A DNA stretch of 45,223 nt, taken from assembly GCA_022825265.1 (NCBI GenBank), contig JAJDXE010000009.1, forward strand, positions 1 to 45,223. The letters run 5' to 3'. Shown piece after piece: positions 1-8,847 of this stretch (within the stretch, counting starts at the first letter, position 1; each line of letters begins with the position of its first letter). Below the pieces are notes generated by a model. That model saw only the letters and a program-made list of their open reading frames with translations, was not told the origin of the DNA and ran no database searches. A program made the translations under genes and the position numbers. This DNA comes from Dehalococcoidia bacterium. GTDB lineage: Bacteria; Chloroflexota; Dehalococcoidia; Bin125.

Positions 1-1076
1 ATCCACAACGCCTGCCCGCGGTTCTCCTCGACCTCGTCGTCGTCCAGCTTCGAGAGTTCGCCGTCCAGCTTGAGCGCGTCGAGTCGTGGTTGCAGCTCGT
101 CCCAGAGTTCCCGCAGCCGACCATCGACCTTGTAGCGGCCGACCCCACCCAGGTCGTAGCGACGTGGGTTGAAGAACTGCCCCTCCAGCAGGTTGCGCGC
201 GGCCTCGAGCGTGGGCGGATCGCCCGGTCGCAGCCGCTTGTAGACCTCGAGCATGGCCCACTCTTTGTTGCGCTCCTCCTCCGACATGCCCGGCGCCTCT
301 TTGGCCAGCGTCGACTCCCGGAACTGATGCGGCGCTCCATCCAGGTCGATGCCGTCCAGCATCCGCCGGATGCGTTCGTCGGTGCCAAGCTCCTTGTCAG
401 TCAGATTTGGGTCGTCGCTGTGGTCGAGTGCGCGCAGCAGCGTCGTCACGGCGATCTTGCGCTTGCGGTCAACCTTGACCGTCAGCACGTCGCGGTTGGA
501 GGATTCAAACTCGAGCCAGGCGCCGCGCGAGGGAATCAGCTTGGCCGCGCAGAGCGTGCGGCCCGAGGCCGAGTCGACCGAGGCGCCGAAGTAGACGCCG
601 GGCGAGCGCACGAGCTGCGAGACGACGACGCGCTCGGCGCCGTTGATGATGAATGTCCCGGTCTCGGTCATGTGCGGCAGATGACCGAAGTAGAGCCACT
701 GCTGCTTGCTCTCGCCGGTCTTCTTCGAGGTCAGTCCAACCTTGACCCGCAACTCACCCTGGTAGGTCTTGTCCTTCTGGCGGCACTCGAGCGGGGTCTC
801 CTGGGGTGCGATGTACTCGTAGCCCGGCGTGCCGTCGTCTTCCCCGTCGTGCTGGAAGTAGAGCTGCATCCGGTTGCCGGTGAAGTCTTCGATCGGCGAC
901 ATCTCCTCGAGCAGCTCTTTGAGCCCCTCCTGGAGGAACCAGTCGTACGAGTCGCGCAGCAGCTTGATCAGGTTCGGCAGCGGGTAGGTTTCCGGCAGCC
1001 GCGAGTAGTCGACGATCTCGTGTTCGCTCGGCTGCCCGAGGGCGGCAGACTGGTCATCAATTGGCGCCAACACCAT
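1..1076 (-). CDS. rpoB: RNA polymerase beta subunit, N-terminal part (cut by window edge)
   Basis: This is the beta subunit of DNA-dependent RNA polymerase, which with beta-prime forms the catalytic cleft of the enzyme. About 358 N-terminal residues are visible; the rest lies beyond the left edge. After the ATG at 1076 the protein runs through the beta N-terminal segment (YPLPNLIKLLRDSYDWFLQEG, near residues 31-51) to the family signature ERVVVSQLVRSPGVYF near residues 148-163, and then into the variable lobe, where it has an insertion rich in Asp and Glu. A strong GAGGAGG ribosome site lies just upstream of the ATG. The frame is open throughout. The gene upstream is not rplL, so rpoB has its own promoter here. 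A plus-strand open frame covering the same DNA is a shadow. The assignment is secure. Confidence 0.97.
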   Translation of the reverse strand, partial: MVLAPIDDQSAALGQPSEHEIVDYSRLPETYPLPNLIKLLRDSYDWFLQEGLKELLEEMSPIEDFTGNRMQLYFQHDGEDDGTPGYEYIAPQETPLECRQKDKTYQGELRVKVGLTSKKTGESKQQWLYFGHLPHMTETGTFIINGAERVVVSQLVRSPGVYFGASVDSASGRTLCAAKLIPSRGAWLEFESSNRDVLTVKVDRKRKIAVTTLLRALDHSDDPNLTDKELGTDERIRRMLDGIDLDGAPHQFRESTLAKEAPGMSEEERNKEWAMLEVYKRLRPGDPPTLEAARNLLEGQFFNPRRYDLGGVGRYKVDGRLRELWDELQPRLDALKLDGELSKLDDDEVEENRGQALW

Positions 1077-1352
1077 CAGCGAGCCTCCTCAATACACTTC
1101 GCTCAGCCCCACGACCGAACGGTCGGCCCCAAGGCCAGCCTGGAGCGGCTCAGAGCGGCACAGCGAATCCAGCGGCACCAGCGGCTGCGACTCCCGATGT
1201 ATGCGGCCGAAGCCGTCGGCAGTCAACGCAGCGAATGGCGCCACGGCGATTGGGCACGCCGGGGTATGGGCCGAGTCCAGCCGTTGGACGACCGTCCAGA
1301 GCCGACCAGCGCGCGACATGCGGTTGCCATGACGTTCTGGGGCATAGGTTGA
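1077..1352 (-). promoter_or_regulatory. rpoB untranslated leader with a hairpin
   Basis: This is the stretch between the predicted transcription start and rpoB. It contains a compact palindrome, CGACCGAACGGTCG, near 1117-1130, several smaller GC-rich inverted repeats, and the GAGGAGG ribosome site at about 1084-1090. A minus-strand frame of 76 codons (1089-1319) ends just before that ribosome site, but it resembles no known protein and may be chance. A structured leader would suit attenuation or autogenous control of rpoB. I infer this from length and hairpins only. Confidence 0.35.
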
Positions 1353-1358
1353 AACCTC

Positions 1359-1387
1359 ACCATATTCCCGTCATCACCCTGCGTCAA
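1359..1387 (-). promoter_or_regulatory. Putative sigma70-type promoter of rpoB
   Basis: Read on the minus strand, TTGACG (1387-1382) is followed by a 17-nt spacer and TATGGT (1364-1359). Both hexamers are close to consensus and the spacing is ideal. Transcription would begin near 1352, giving a leader of about 275 nt before the rpoB ATG at 1076. No other gene lies between, so this is the best candidate for the rpoB promoter. It was identified by eye only. Confidence 0.6.
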
Positions 1388-1518
1388 TATGACGAGTGGA
1401 TGGACGGCGCCCGAAGTTAGCAATCCTGCTCTGTTTTTCCTCAACTTCTCGATTAGACGAAGCTGGCTCACACGGTAGCGTGTAGCATGGACTGGGAAAC
1501 GGCCTGGAGCATTGCTAC

Positions 1519-1794
1519 GTGGGTGTCACGGATGACAGACGGCAGCGGGACGGTAGCTGGGATGCCGAAGCGATCCGTCGGCTGCGCCGCCACGCCGGCA
1601 TGAGCCAGCGCGAACTGGCAGAGGAACTGAACGCCCGTCAACAGACGATCTCGGAGTGGGAGCGAGGTGAGTACAGCCCACGCGGGACGGCCGCGCGGTT
1701 GTTGACGCGGGTTGCCGAGGATGTTGAGTTTCCCTACGAGCCTAGGTCCGATGCAAGCGATCAGGTCGATCCGGATGCTGACCAGGATGACTGA
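1519..1794 (+). CDS. XRE-family helix-turn-helix regulator
   Basis: A 91-residue DNA-binding protein made almost entirely of one Cro/CI-type helix-turn-helix. The five-helix core runs from about residue 16 to 68, with the scaffold helix RLRRHAGMSQRELAEEL and the recognition-helix region NARQQTISEWERGEYSP, a textbook XRE pattern. The tail is acidic (Asp-rich), with no second domain. The start is a GTG at 1519; the nearby upstream ATG at 1487 is out of frame. It overlaps the following DUF2851 gene by 8 nt, so the two are probably translated together. Its target is unknown. A local role controlling its own operon is likely but not shown. Confidence 0.85.
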   Translation: MGVTDDRRQRDGSWDAEAIRRLRRHAGMSQRELAEELNARQQTISEWERGEYSPRGTAARLLTRVAEDVEFPYEPRSDASDQVDPDADQDD

Positions 1795-2935
1795 CCCACC
1801 GCTGAGCGAGGCAGCAGGCAGCGAACTGGCGTTGCAGCGGCGCTGGGCCGAGTCGCGCTGGCCGGCGCCCTTCCTACAGTCTCCCTACGGCGGCATGGTG
1901 CGCGTGATCTCGCCGGGGGTCTGGAACCGTGGGCCGGGGCCCGACTTCCGCGGCGCGCAGATCCTGGATGTGGAGGGCCGAGCCCGGCGTGGCGATGTTG
2001 AACTGCACCTCGAGCCTCGCGCCTGGCTGCAGCACGGCCACGCCGACGATCCGGCCTACCACGGCCTGCTGCTGCACGTCGTCGACTGGGCCGGGCGCCC
2101 GCAACATGAGCACACGCCGCCCGATATGAGGGTTCCCGACGCAACGCCTTTGCCACCGCCCGACTCAGAGAGCTCCGCGTCGGTCGAACGGCCACCTTGT
2201 GCAGACATCGTGCCGCGCGCTGGTGAAGACGCGGTCGAGGCGCGACTGTTTGCCATCGCTCGTCGCCGCTTTCTCCGCAAGATGAGCGAGCTGCAGGCAC
2301 TCAACGTCCCGGCCGGACCGGGCTCGGCCGGCGATCGACGTGCCGTGATTGCGGCGGCGCGGGCCCTGGCACAGCCGCACAATAGTCGGCTCGCTGAGCA
2401 ATGCGTTTGGGGAGCATTGGAACGATGCGACGCGTGGTCTGAGGTGTCGTTCGTGATCGAAGCCAACGGCTGGCGACCGGGCAGAGGGGCGCTCGGCTCG
2501 CCCGGCGGGCTGGGTCTGGTGCTATCGACACTCGTGCAGCGCTGGTCGGAGTCGCCCGAAACGCCGAGCGCGGCCTTTGAGCGGCTGGCCAGCTTGCCAC
2601 TGCGGGAAGCGATCGGTCAGCTGCGCATCCCCCGCCGCCTCGGACCGACCCGCACCATCCAGCTGTTGGCCGATGCCGTCTATCCGCTCAGCGGAGCGTG
2701 GTTGCAATGGGCTCGATTGCCCGGCGCCCGCTACCAGCGGACCGATGAGCTTCGCGCCCGGCTGGACTCCGAACCCGGGGGGCACGGCGTACACGGTGTC
2801 AGCTTCGGCTGGCGGCATCCGCACACGCAGGCTCTGCTCGAACTGGAGCAGACTCGCTGCCGACAGTGGGCCTGCAGCATCTGCCCTCTGGCGGCGTTGG
2901 CCCGGCCGCTGCGCCGGCGGCTAAGAACCGGCTGA
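1787..2935 (+). CDS. DUF2851 family protein
   Basis: A protein of about 382 residues belonging to DUF2851, a family of unknown function found in Bacteroidetes and Chloroflexota. The N-terminal part holds the characteristic ISPGVWNRGPGPDFRGAQ block, followed by GDVELHLEPRAW and YHGLLLHVV. The C-terminal end has the family's Cys cluster (CRQWACSICPLA). The frame is open further upstream to 1712, but the ATG at 1787 sits inside the end of the XRE gene and fits translational coupling. The last 15 nt overlap the end of tsaD on the opposite strand. No catalytic residues are known for this family and I do not assign a reaction. Confidence 0.82.
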   Translation: MTDPPLSEAAGSELALQRRWAESRWPAPFLQSPYGGMVRVISPGVWNRGPGPDFRGAQILDVEGRARRGDVELHLEPRAWLQHGHADDPAYHGLLLHVVDWAGRPQHEHTPPDMRVPDATPLPPPDSESSASVERPPCADIVPRAGEDAVEARLFAIARRRFLRKMSELQALNVPAGPGSAGDRRAVIAAARALAQPHNSRLAEQCVWGALERCDAWSEVSFVIEANGWRPGRGALGSPGGLGLVLSTLVQRWSESPETPSAAFERLASLPLREAIGQLRIPRRLGPTRTIQLLADAVYPLSGAWLQWARLPGARYQRTDELRARLDSEPGGHGVHGVSFGWRHPHTQALLELEQTRCRQWACSICPLAALARPLRRRLRTG

Positions 2936-3970
2936 GAAGACGGCCGGTCCCGAGGTGGAGAACACGTCGATGTCGAGCGCAGCCTCCGAGCGCCGGTAGC
3001 AGGCGGCAGCGCCGATCATCGCCGCGTTGTCGGTGCAGAGACGCGGCGGCGGCACTCTGACTGGCAGCCCGATCTCGGCGCAACGCTCCCTGAGCGCTTC
3101 GCGCAACGCGCTGTTTGCGGCTACGCCGCCAGCGACGATCACGCAGGTCGCGCCCAACTCCTCGGCTGCGCGAGCGGTCTTCTCGGCCAGCACATGCGTG
3201 ACCGATTCCTGGAAGCGGGCCGCCATCGCCGGCACATCAACCGGCTCTCCGGCGGCCTCGATCTTGCGTACTCGATTGAGTACTGCGGTCTTGAGCCCGG
3301 AAAAAGAAAAATCGTGAGTGCCCGGCAACCAGGCGCGCGGTAGCGGATCGAGCGCCGCAATCTGCTCGGGCGCGGCCTGCTTGGCGGCCCGCTCGATCTC
3401 CGGTCCGCCGGGGAAGGGCAAGCCGAGCAGCCGACCGACCTTGTCGAACGCCTCGCCGGCCGCATCGTCCCGAGTCTGACCGATCCGCTCGACCCGATCG
3501 TGATCTTCCATCCAGAACAGCTCAGTGTGGCCGCCCGAGACGACCAGCGCGACTAACGGGAAGGGTGGGGGTGAATCGTCCCACTCGTCACGCGCCGGTC
3601 GCAGCCAGTTGGCGTAGAGGTGGCCGGCGATGTGGTGCACCGGGATCAACGGCAGCCCGCGCGCCCAGGCAGCGGTCTTGGCCGCGTTGACGCCGACCAG
3701 CAGCGAGCCGCCCAGTCCCGGACCCTGGGTCACCGCGATCGCATCGAGCTCATCCCAGCCCAGCCCGGCCGATTCCAGCGTCGCCTGCATGACCGGCGCG
3801 AGGTTGCGCAGATGCTCGCGTCCAGCCACCTCGGGCACGACGCCGCCGTACCGCGCGTGAATCCCCGCCTGTGTGGCGACGACCGAGGCCAGCACCTCTA
3901 TCCCGTCCTCGATCACGGCGCCAGCAAACTCGTCGCAAGACGATTCCAGAGCCAACACGCGAAACGTCAT
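2921..3970 (-). CDS. tsaD: tRNA N6-adenosine threonylcarbamoyltransferase TsaD
   Basis: TsaD transfers the threonylcarbamoyl group from threonylcarbamoyl-AMP to A37 of tRNAs that read ANN codons, acting in the cytoplasm with TsaB and TsaE. The 349-residue length is normal for the family. The protein opens with VLALESSCDEF, contains the Kae1/TsaD signature, and has the metal-binding pair in VHHIAGH (His113 and His117). The ATP-binding ASKH fold is seen in VTQGPGLGGSLLVGV and VIVAGGVAANSALRE. Neither tsaB nor tsaE lies next to it. It is preceded by a large membrane protein gene on the same strand, about 120 nt away, and converges on DUF2851. The assignment is secure. Confidence 0.97.
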   Translation of the reverse strand: MTFRVLALESSCDEFAGAVIEDGIEVLASVVATQAGIHARYGGVVPEVAGREHLRNLAPVMQATLESAGLGWDELDAIAVTQGPGLGGSLLVGVNAAKTAAWARGLPLIPVHHIAGHLYANWLRPARDEWDDSPPPFPLVALVVSGGHTELFWMEDHDRVERIGQTRDDAAGEAFDKVGRLLGLPFPGGPEIERAAKQAAPEQIAALDPLPRAWLPGTHDFSFSGLKTAVLNRVRKIEAAGEPVDVPAMAARFQESVTHVLAEKTARAAEELGATCVIVAGGVAANSALREALRERCAEIGLPVRVPPPRLCTDNAAMIGAAACYRRSEAALDIDVFSTSGPAVFSAGS

Positions 3971-4089
3971 GGTTCACCTCGCACAGCGCGCACTCCCTCA
4001 GAAACGCGCGAGCATGTCTGTCGATCATCTGTGGATCAGACTATTCCGAGCCCTCCGGCACAGGCCAGTGCCCGTTCACTCGTGTTGGC

Positions 4090-6573
4090 TCATTCCTGAC
4101 CGCCCGGGAGCCGCCCGACGAGGACTTCCGACGGCAGCGCGTAGATGATCTGCCCGGTCTCCTCGTTGACCCAGGCGCCGCGCAGCTCGGTCAGCTCGGG
4201 CGACTGGATCTGGCTGACCACGCCGCCGTCCGGCCCGACCGCAATCACCCGGCCCTCGCCGCGATCCACGACATAGATGAGCCCTGATTGCGCGCCCAGA
4301 GAGAGCGATGCCGGACTGAGCAAACTGCGCTCGAGATCCAGCGCCAGCGGCAGTTCCTCTTCCGCGCTGAAGCGGCGCAGCCGGCCGTCGCTGAATGCAA
4401 CCAGGAACTCCACTTCACTGGATAGGTTCACCGTGGCGAGCAACTCGTTGGCATTGAGCAGGTCGGTCCGGCCGACGGCGCGGACCGGTTTGCTCAGCTC
4501 CGATCGCTCAACCGCGAAGCGCCAGACCGCGCCCCCTGCCTGATCGAGCAGATAGATGCTGCCCGCGGTCGCGGCCACGGCGTCGACCGAGCCCAGGCGC
4601 ACCTGCTCGGGAATCGGGATCAGCAGCACGCCCGAGGGCGTCCAGCGGTAGAGGCGCGAGTGTGAATCGAGGATCCAGAGCGCATCCTCCAGCGTCTCAT
4701 CGCCTGTTCCGTCGGCCGACTGCCAAGCGAGCGAGATTGGCGTCCCGGCGCGTAACTGACTGCCCAATCCGAGCAACTCGCCCTCGAGGAAGATCACCGA
4801 GACCGCACCGTCGGCGCTGACGCTGAACACGCGCCCGCCGGCGTCGTCAAGCACGAAGGCGCGACCACCGCCGAAACGGACGGTACCCAACGCGATCGCC
4901 GGTCCGAAGCGCGAGAGCTCGGCAATCGAGGTCAGTTCGCCTGGAGGCAACACCAGGTTGAGCTCGGCCAGCACCGCTTCAATCTCTTCGCGCAGCTGCA
5001 GTGCGTCGGCGGCCAGGGGATTGATCGCGAGCGCCGCCTCAACGTCGCTCAACGCATCTTCCAGGGCTAACGTGGCTCCCTCGGTCGTGACGGCTAGCTG
5101 CGAGGCGGCAAGCCCGTTTCGAGCTCGTTCGACGCTGGCCCGGACCTGGTCCTCATCCGATTGCAACAGCGACGGGCCGAGCAGCACTGCAGCTACCGCG
5201 CCCAACAACACCAGCATGGCGATCAGCACCAACCCTGCCCGGCGGAACGAAGCGCTCCTCGCCCGCGGATCGCGGCTGCGAATCTTGGGCCGCTCAACGG
5301 CCGGTTCACGCCGGTTCTCGAGCAGCGAGGGCAGCGCGCGCGCCAGCTCCATGATCGGACTGGTCATCGGCGGCGAAGGCGCTGTCGCCTGGGCGGTCAT
5401 CGACTCAACCAAGTCCACCCGTCCAACGGCGAAGGGATTGACCGGCCAACCTACAACCTCGAGTTCGGCTGGCACCGCGGGCGTGAAGGTGACGTCCCAC
5501 TGTCGCTCGCGAGAATCAGAAGGGCCAGGCGTCGGATTCTCCTCACCAACCGCCTGTTGGACCCGCTCATCGAGCGCGTAGTGTTCCTGCTCGCCCATGG
5601 ACGACGAGTCCGGCGATTCATCCGGCTCCGCCTCGAACTCCACCTCTTCGTAGTCCTCGTACGACTCCTCCGCATCCTCTTCCTCGGCGACGGCGTCTGA
5701 AGGGTCGGCCAGCGTCGGCGGAGCGCCGCCGGTCAGGCTGACGACGAGACCGGCCCCGTCGCGCAATCCAACCATCGGCGCATAGAGATGGCGCAGCGTC
5801 TCATCGACCGCGAGCCGGCTCAGCGCCACCCGACGCTCAGGATCGAGCAGCGAGGCGGCATTCGAGGTCAGCAGCAACGCCCAGCCGTCGGCTGCGTCCG
5901 GCCCGGCGGCGAACTGGAGATTGAGCGGCTCGGAACTGCCGATTGGCGCCGCAACCGGATCCTCGTTGCGCGGAGCATGACGGTACAGGCTGGTTGAACG
6001 CAGACCTGCGAGCCCGGCGTCGCCGGCGAACAGCCCGGCCGACGGCCCCGCCTGACCAAGCACAGCCGGCTGATCGTCGCGCTGGATCAGGCAGGACATC
6101 CCGTACATGGCGTGCTCGGCCGGTAGGTGCTGTCGATTCCAGCCGCGCAATTCCTCGTGCGTCGTCTCGACGGCGAACTTGACCGCCCCGGTCAGCGAAC
6201 GCGCCGCCGGATCAAACAGCTCGCCGATCCGGCGAACGAACTGATCCATGAAGGCGTCCGCACCGGCGGCGGCCGATTCCGCCAGGATCGACAGCCGGAC
6301 CAGCCGTCCGACCTGGTCGACCTTCTCGACGAATCCGACCTGTGGCGCTTCCTCCACCGCCCGACCGGCCACGATTCGCAGTTGCGAACTCCAAACCGTC
6401 CGCGACTGCGAACCTACGGCATCGCCTGGCTGAGTCATCCACTCGTCCCGTTGATCAAGCTGACAGACCGCACGCCCAGCCACCATCGTACCCACTCTCG
6501 ACATAGCGCTCAGCAGGTTGGCCGCCCTGTTACGCGGTCGGCGGTGAATTTTCCAGACCCTGCGTATACTCAT
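4090..6573 (-). CDS. Membrane protein: degenerate PP2C-like domain, one TM helix, propeller-like C-terminal domain
   Basis: An 827-residue protein that I do not recognise as a named family. Residues 60-280 resemble a PP2C (PPM) phosphatase in outline: a CLIQRDDQPAVLGQAG-like strand, WALLLTSNAASLL where active enzymes have a CSDGL-type metal-binding motif, and GLRDGAGLVVSL where they have GGRDNVTVVVV. The metal-binding Asp residues are not evident, so it is probably a pseudophosphatase. A very acidic linker (about 293-325) and a basic stretch precede one transmembrane helix (about 446-468). After a short helical region, residues 550-827 look like repeated beta-propeller blades (GRVFSVSADGAV, GRVIAVGPDGGV). 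AGGTGG sits 7 nt before the ATG at 6573; an inner ATG at 6504 lacks such a site. An envelope sensor or scaffold is possible. Confidence 0.6.
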   Translation of the reverse strand: MSIRRVWKIHRRPRNRAANLLSAMSRVGTMVAGRAVCQLDQRDEWMTQPGDAVGSQSRTVWSSQLRIVAGRAVEEAPQVGFVEKVDQVGRLVRLSILAESAAAGADAFMDQFVRRIGELFDPAARSLTGAVKFAVETTHEELRGWNRQHLPAEHAMYGMSCLIQRDDQPAVLGQAGPSAGLFAGDAGLAGLRSTSLYRHAPRNEDPVAAPIGSSEPLNLQFAAGPDAADGWALLLTSNAASLLDPERRVALSRLAVDETLRHLYAPMVGLRDGAGLVVSLTGGAPPTLADPSDAVAEEEDAEESYEDYEEVEFEAEPDESPDSSSMGEQEHYALDERVQQAVGEENPTPGPSDSRERQWDVTFTPAVPAELEVVGWPVNPFAVGRVDLVESMTAQATAPSPPMTSPIMELARALPSLLENRREPAVERPKIRSRDPRARSASFRRAGLVLIAMLVLLGAVAAVLLGPSLLQSDEDQVRASVERARNGLAASQLAVTTEGATLALEDALSDVEAALAINPLAADALQLREEIEAVLAELNLVLPPGELTSIAELSRFGPAIALGTVRFGGGRAFVLDDAGGRVFSVSADGAVSVIFLEGELLGLGSQLRAGTPISLAWQSADGTGDETLEDALWILDSHSRLYRWTPSGVLLIPIPEQVRLGSVDAVAATAGSIYLLDQAGGAVWRFAVERSELSKPVRAVGRTDLLNANELLATVNLSSEVEFLVAFSDGRLRRFSAEEELPLALDLERSLLSPASLSLGAQSGLIYVVDRGEGRVIAVGPDGGVVSQIQSPELTELRGAWVNEETGQIIYALPSEVLVGRLPGGQE

Positions 6574-6636
6574 ATCTCACCCACCTGAAATGCTTGGACG
6601 CTTCCCAGGCACGGGGACAGCACACGATCGAGGCCG

Positions 6637-7089
6637 ATGTCCGATTCCGACGCCGCTGCCGCTCAGCAAACCGGTCGGCAGACCAGCCAGCGAGCCGTAC
6701 GCAACCAGCTCCGACGCCGGATGGCCGACGAAGCGCTCTCGTCAGCTGCCGAACAGGTCGAAGCGCTGCTGCGCGAGGCGGCGCTCGAACTGCGTCCCTT
6801 CCCACCCTTCCCAGGTGCCTTCTTCACCATGGGCGTCGAGGTTGAGCCCGACGGCGTCCGCGACAAGAACATCGGCTGTGTGATCGTGACCGAAGAAGGC
6901 ACGCTGCGAGAACTTCAGCTTTCGTTCGACGACGAGGGACCGGCCGCCTTCCTCGGCGCCAACGACCCCGTCTCGATGCGCGATGAAACGCTGATTGAAC
7001 TCGAAGAACTGTCTGCCCAGGATCGGCTGACCCTAGCGATCAACGGACTCGACGCCGTCAGCGACCTGCTCGAACAACAACCCGACTGA
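6637..7089 (+). CDS. Small protein of unknown function
   Basis: A 150-residue protein that I cannot place in a family. It has no signal peptide or transmembrane helix. Residues 1-45 are polar and Arg/Ala-rich and probably helical (EALSSAAEQVEALLREAA). The middle is a compact alpha/beta stretch with PFPPFPGAFFTMGVEVEP and VIVTEEGTLRELQLSFDD, and the tail is an acidic helix. It is transcribed divergently from the PP2C-like membrane protein gene, 63 nt away, and lies 37 nt before the TPR gene on the same strand, so those two may form an operon. The start has a GAGG a few bases upstream. Codon pattern and context suggest a real gene. Confidence 0.65.
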   Translation: MSDSDAAAAQQTGRQTSQRAVRNQLRRRMADEALSSAAEQVEALLREAALELRPFPPFPGAFFTMGVEVEPDGVRDKNIGCVIVTEEGTLRELQLSFDDEGPAAFLGANDPVSMRDETLIELEELSAQDRLTLAINGLDAVSDLLEQQPD

Positions 7090-7115
7090 CCAACGCCCCG
7101 CGGCACGCCCAGCAG

Positions 7116-7120
7116 AGGAG
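7116..7120 (+). promoter_or_regulatory. Ribosome-binding site that selects a TTG start
   Basis: The sequence GAGGAG ends at 7120, 6 nt before a TTG at 7127. No ATG or GTG lies in that frame before the predicted membrane helix of the TPR protein, so this site decides the unusual start. Confidence 0.6.
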
Positions 7121-7126
7121 CACCAC

Positions 7127-8284
7127 TTGAACTTCATCGCCATTGTCCTGAGGGTCCTCTTGCCCTGGGCCGCGATCCTCTGGATCTACCGGGCCTTGCA
7201 ATCCCAGCAGAAGCTCGAGCGCGAACTGACTGAAGAACGTATCGACCACCTCGAGCTGCAGCTCAGCAATGAGCGCTCACGCCGCGAGCAGGCCGAGCTG
7301 ATGGCTCGCCAGATCGCCCAGGCGACGGGCAGCTCGATGAACGAAACGCCAATGGCGACCGCCCCGGCGGCAGCTCCCCCATCGACGCCACCCGCTCGGC
7401 CGGCGCCGCCTCCGGCTCCTGCAGCCCGAGCACCGCAACCGCCGCCGACACCTCCGGCTCCGGCCGCAGCACCCCCACCCCCTCCGCCGCCACCTCCCGC
7501 TCCTGCTCCGACACCACCAGCAGCGACGCAATCGGCAGCTCCTCCGCCGGCCCCGCCTGCTCCGTCACCGGCTCCAGCACCTCCGGAGGCTGCCCCCGAG
7601 CCCGCACCTGCACCGCCTGCCCCGACGCCCCTTGCGGCCATGCCAACGCCCCCCGAAGATTCTGCGCCGACCATCCCGGCCGAGCGCAGCGCCGCTTCGC
7701 ACCTCGACGAGGGCAACGCCTACTTCGGCGCCAGCAACTACGACGCCGCCGTCAACCAGTACGCCCGAGCCATCGAGCTGGACGCCAACTCAGCCGCGGC
7801 CTACTACAACCGGGCCAACGCATTGGTGCGCCTGGACCGCACCGAGGAAGCCGCCAACGACTACGAGCGCGCGATCGAGCTCGCGCCCGACGATCCCGAC
7901 ATCTATGTCAACCGTGGGCTACTCAGGCTCTTCGGCCGCGACTTCGACACGGCCGAGGCTGACTTCCGCCACGCACTGCGTCTGCGCCCAGACGACGGCG
8001 CCGCGCACACCAACCTCGGACTCACCCTGCTCTACGAGGACCGCGCCCAGGAAGCGCTGCAGTCGTTCCAGGAGGCTGTGCGGCTTGAGCCCGACCAGCC
8101 CGGCGCCCACTACGGCCTCGCATCGGCAGCGGCCAAGCTTGGTCAGGCCGACAATGCGATCGACGCACTGCGCCAGGCCACTACGCTCAACCCGCGCTAC
8201 GCCGAAGCCGCCAGAACCGACGACCACTTCGACAGCCTGCGCGGCAACCAGGGCTTCGAGTCCCTCGTCAACCCGGGCGGCTAG
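7127..8284 (+). CDS. Membrane-anchored TPR protein with long Pro/Ala-rich linker
   Basis: A 385-residue protein in four parts. A hydrophobic N-terminal helix (residues 1-23) anchors it in the membrane. A charged coiled-coil-like segment follows (about 25-65, with QQKLERELTEERIDHLELQL). Residues 70-190 are a low-complexity linker of Pro and Ala. The C-terminal half holds about four TPR units (EGNAYFGASNYDAAVNQYARAI, then AAYYNRANALVRLDRTEEA and so on), a fold that binds other proteins. The start is TTG. The gene lies just after an unknown small gene and converges on moaC. The partner is not known. The linker's repeated GC-rich codons create a large glycine-rich open frame on the other strand, which is a shadow. 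Confidence 0.8.
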   Translation: MNFIAIVLRVLLPWAAILWIYRALQSQQKLERELTEERIDHLELQLSNERSRREQAELMARQIAQATGSSMNETPMATAPAAAPPSTPPARPAPPPAPAARAPQPPPTPPAPAAAPPPPPPPPPAPAPTPPAATQSAAPPPAPPAPSPAPAPPEAAPEPAPAPPAPTPLAAMPTPPEDSAPTIPAERSAASHLDEGNAYFGASNYDAAVNQYARAIELDANSAAAYYNRANALVRLDRTEEAANDYERAIELAPDDPDIYVNRGLLRLFGRDFDTAEADFRHALRLRPDDGAAHTNLGLTLLYEDRAQEALQSFQEAVRLEPDQPGAHYGLASAAAKLGQADNAIDALRQATTLNPRYAEAARTDDHFDSLRGNQGFESLVNPGG

Positions 8285-8343
8285 GAGATCGTTCCTTCTA
8301 CAAGCGCCATGTACCAAGCTCAGGAAGAGCGGCTGTCGGCTTG

Positions 8344-8847
8344 CTACTCCAATCGCACCGACCCTGACCGGCCGCCGTCCTTTTCCCGCAGCCGCACGGC
8401 GTCGATCCGCATCCCCCGATCGACAGCCTTGGCCATGTCGTAGACCGTCAGTCCGGCGACAGAGACGGCGGTCAGCGCCTCCATCTCGACTCCAGTCTTG
8501 CCCGAGCACCGCACCTCGGCTCTGATCGCCACGGACGGCGGATCATCCACCAGGCTCAGCTCGACCAGCACCTTGGTGAGCATCAGCGGATGACAGAGCG
8601 GGATCAGTTCGTGCGTCCGCTTCGCAGCCATCACACCGGCGATCTCGGCCGTAGTCAGCACATCGCCCTTCTTCAGCGCCGAGTTACGAATCAACTCCAG
8701 CGTCTCGGGCTGCATCAACACCCGCCCCTCCGCCACCGCGTGCCGCTCGGTCACATCCTTGTCGCCGACATCGACCATCCGCGCCCGGCCCTGCGCGTCG
8801 ATGTGGCTCAGTTCCTGCTGTGACGCTGGATTCTGCTCAGCCGCCAA
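8344..8847 (-). CDS. moaC: Cyclic pyranopterin monophosphate synthase MoaC
   Basis: MoaC converts the MoaA product, 3',8-cyclo-7,8-dihydro-GTP, into cyclic pyranopterin monophosphate, the second half of the first step of molybdenum cofactor synthesis. At 167 residues it has normal length. Family motifs are [18 protein letters not shown] near the N-terminus, [20 protein letters not shown], the LIPLCHPL active-site block, and [20 protein letters not shown]. Its start overlaps the end of moaA by 11 nt, so the two are coupled and probably expressed from the rdgB-moaA-moaC operon. It converges on the TPR gene with 59 nt between. Confidence 0.97.
   Translation of the reverse strand: MAAEQNPASQQELSHIDAQGRARMVDVGDKDVTERHAVAEGRVLMQPETLELIRNSALKKGDVLTTAEIAGVMAAKRTHELIPLCHPLMLTKVLVELSLVDDPPSVAIRAEVRCSGKTGVEMEALTAVSVAGLTVYDMAKAVDRGMRIDAVRLREKDGGRSGSVRLE

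Noticed and set aside
1089..1319. 76-codon frame in the rpoB leader as a gene
   Set aside because: It has no recognisable domain or ribosome site; it may be a leader peptide but cannot be supported.
90..1352. Plus-strand open frame of 420 codons
   Set aside because: It is antisense to rpoB, has no family resemblance, and rpoB on the other strand is unmistakable.
7186..7716. Glycine/alanine-rich minus-strand open frame
   Set aside because: It mirrors the Pro/Ala-rich linker of the TPR protein; low-complexity GC-rich codons keep the opposite frame open.
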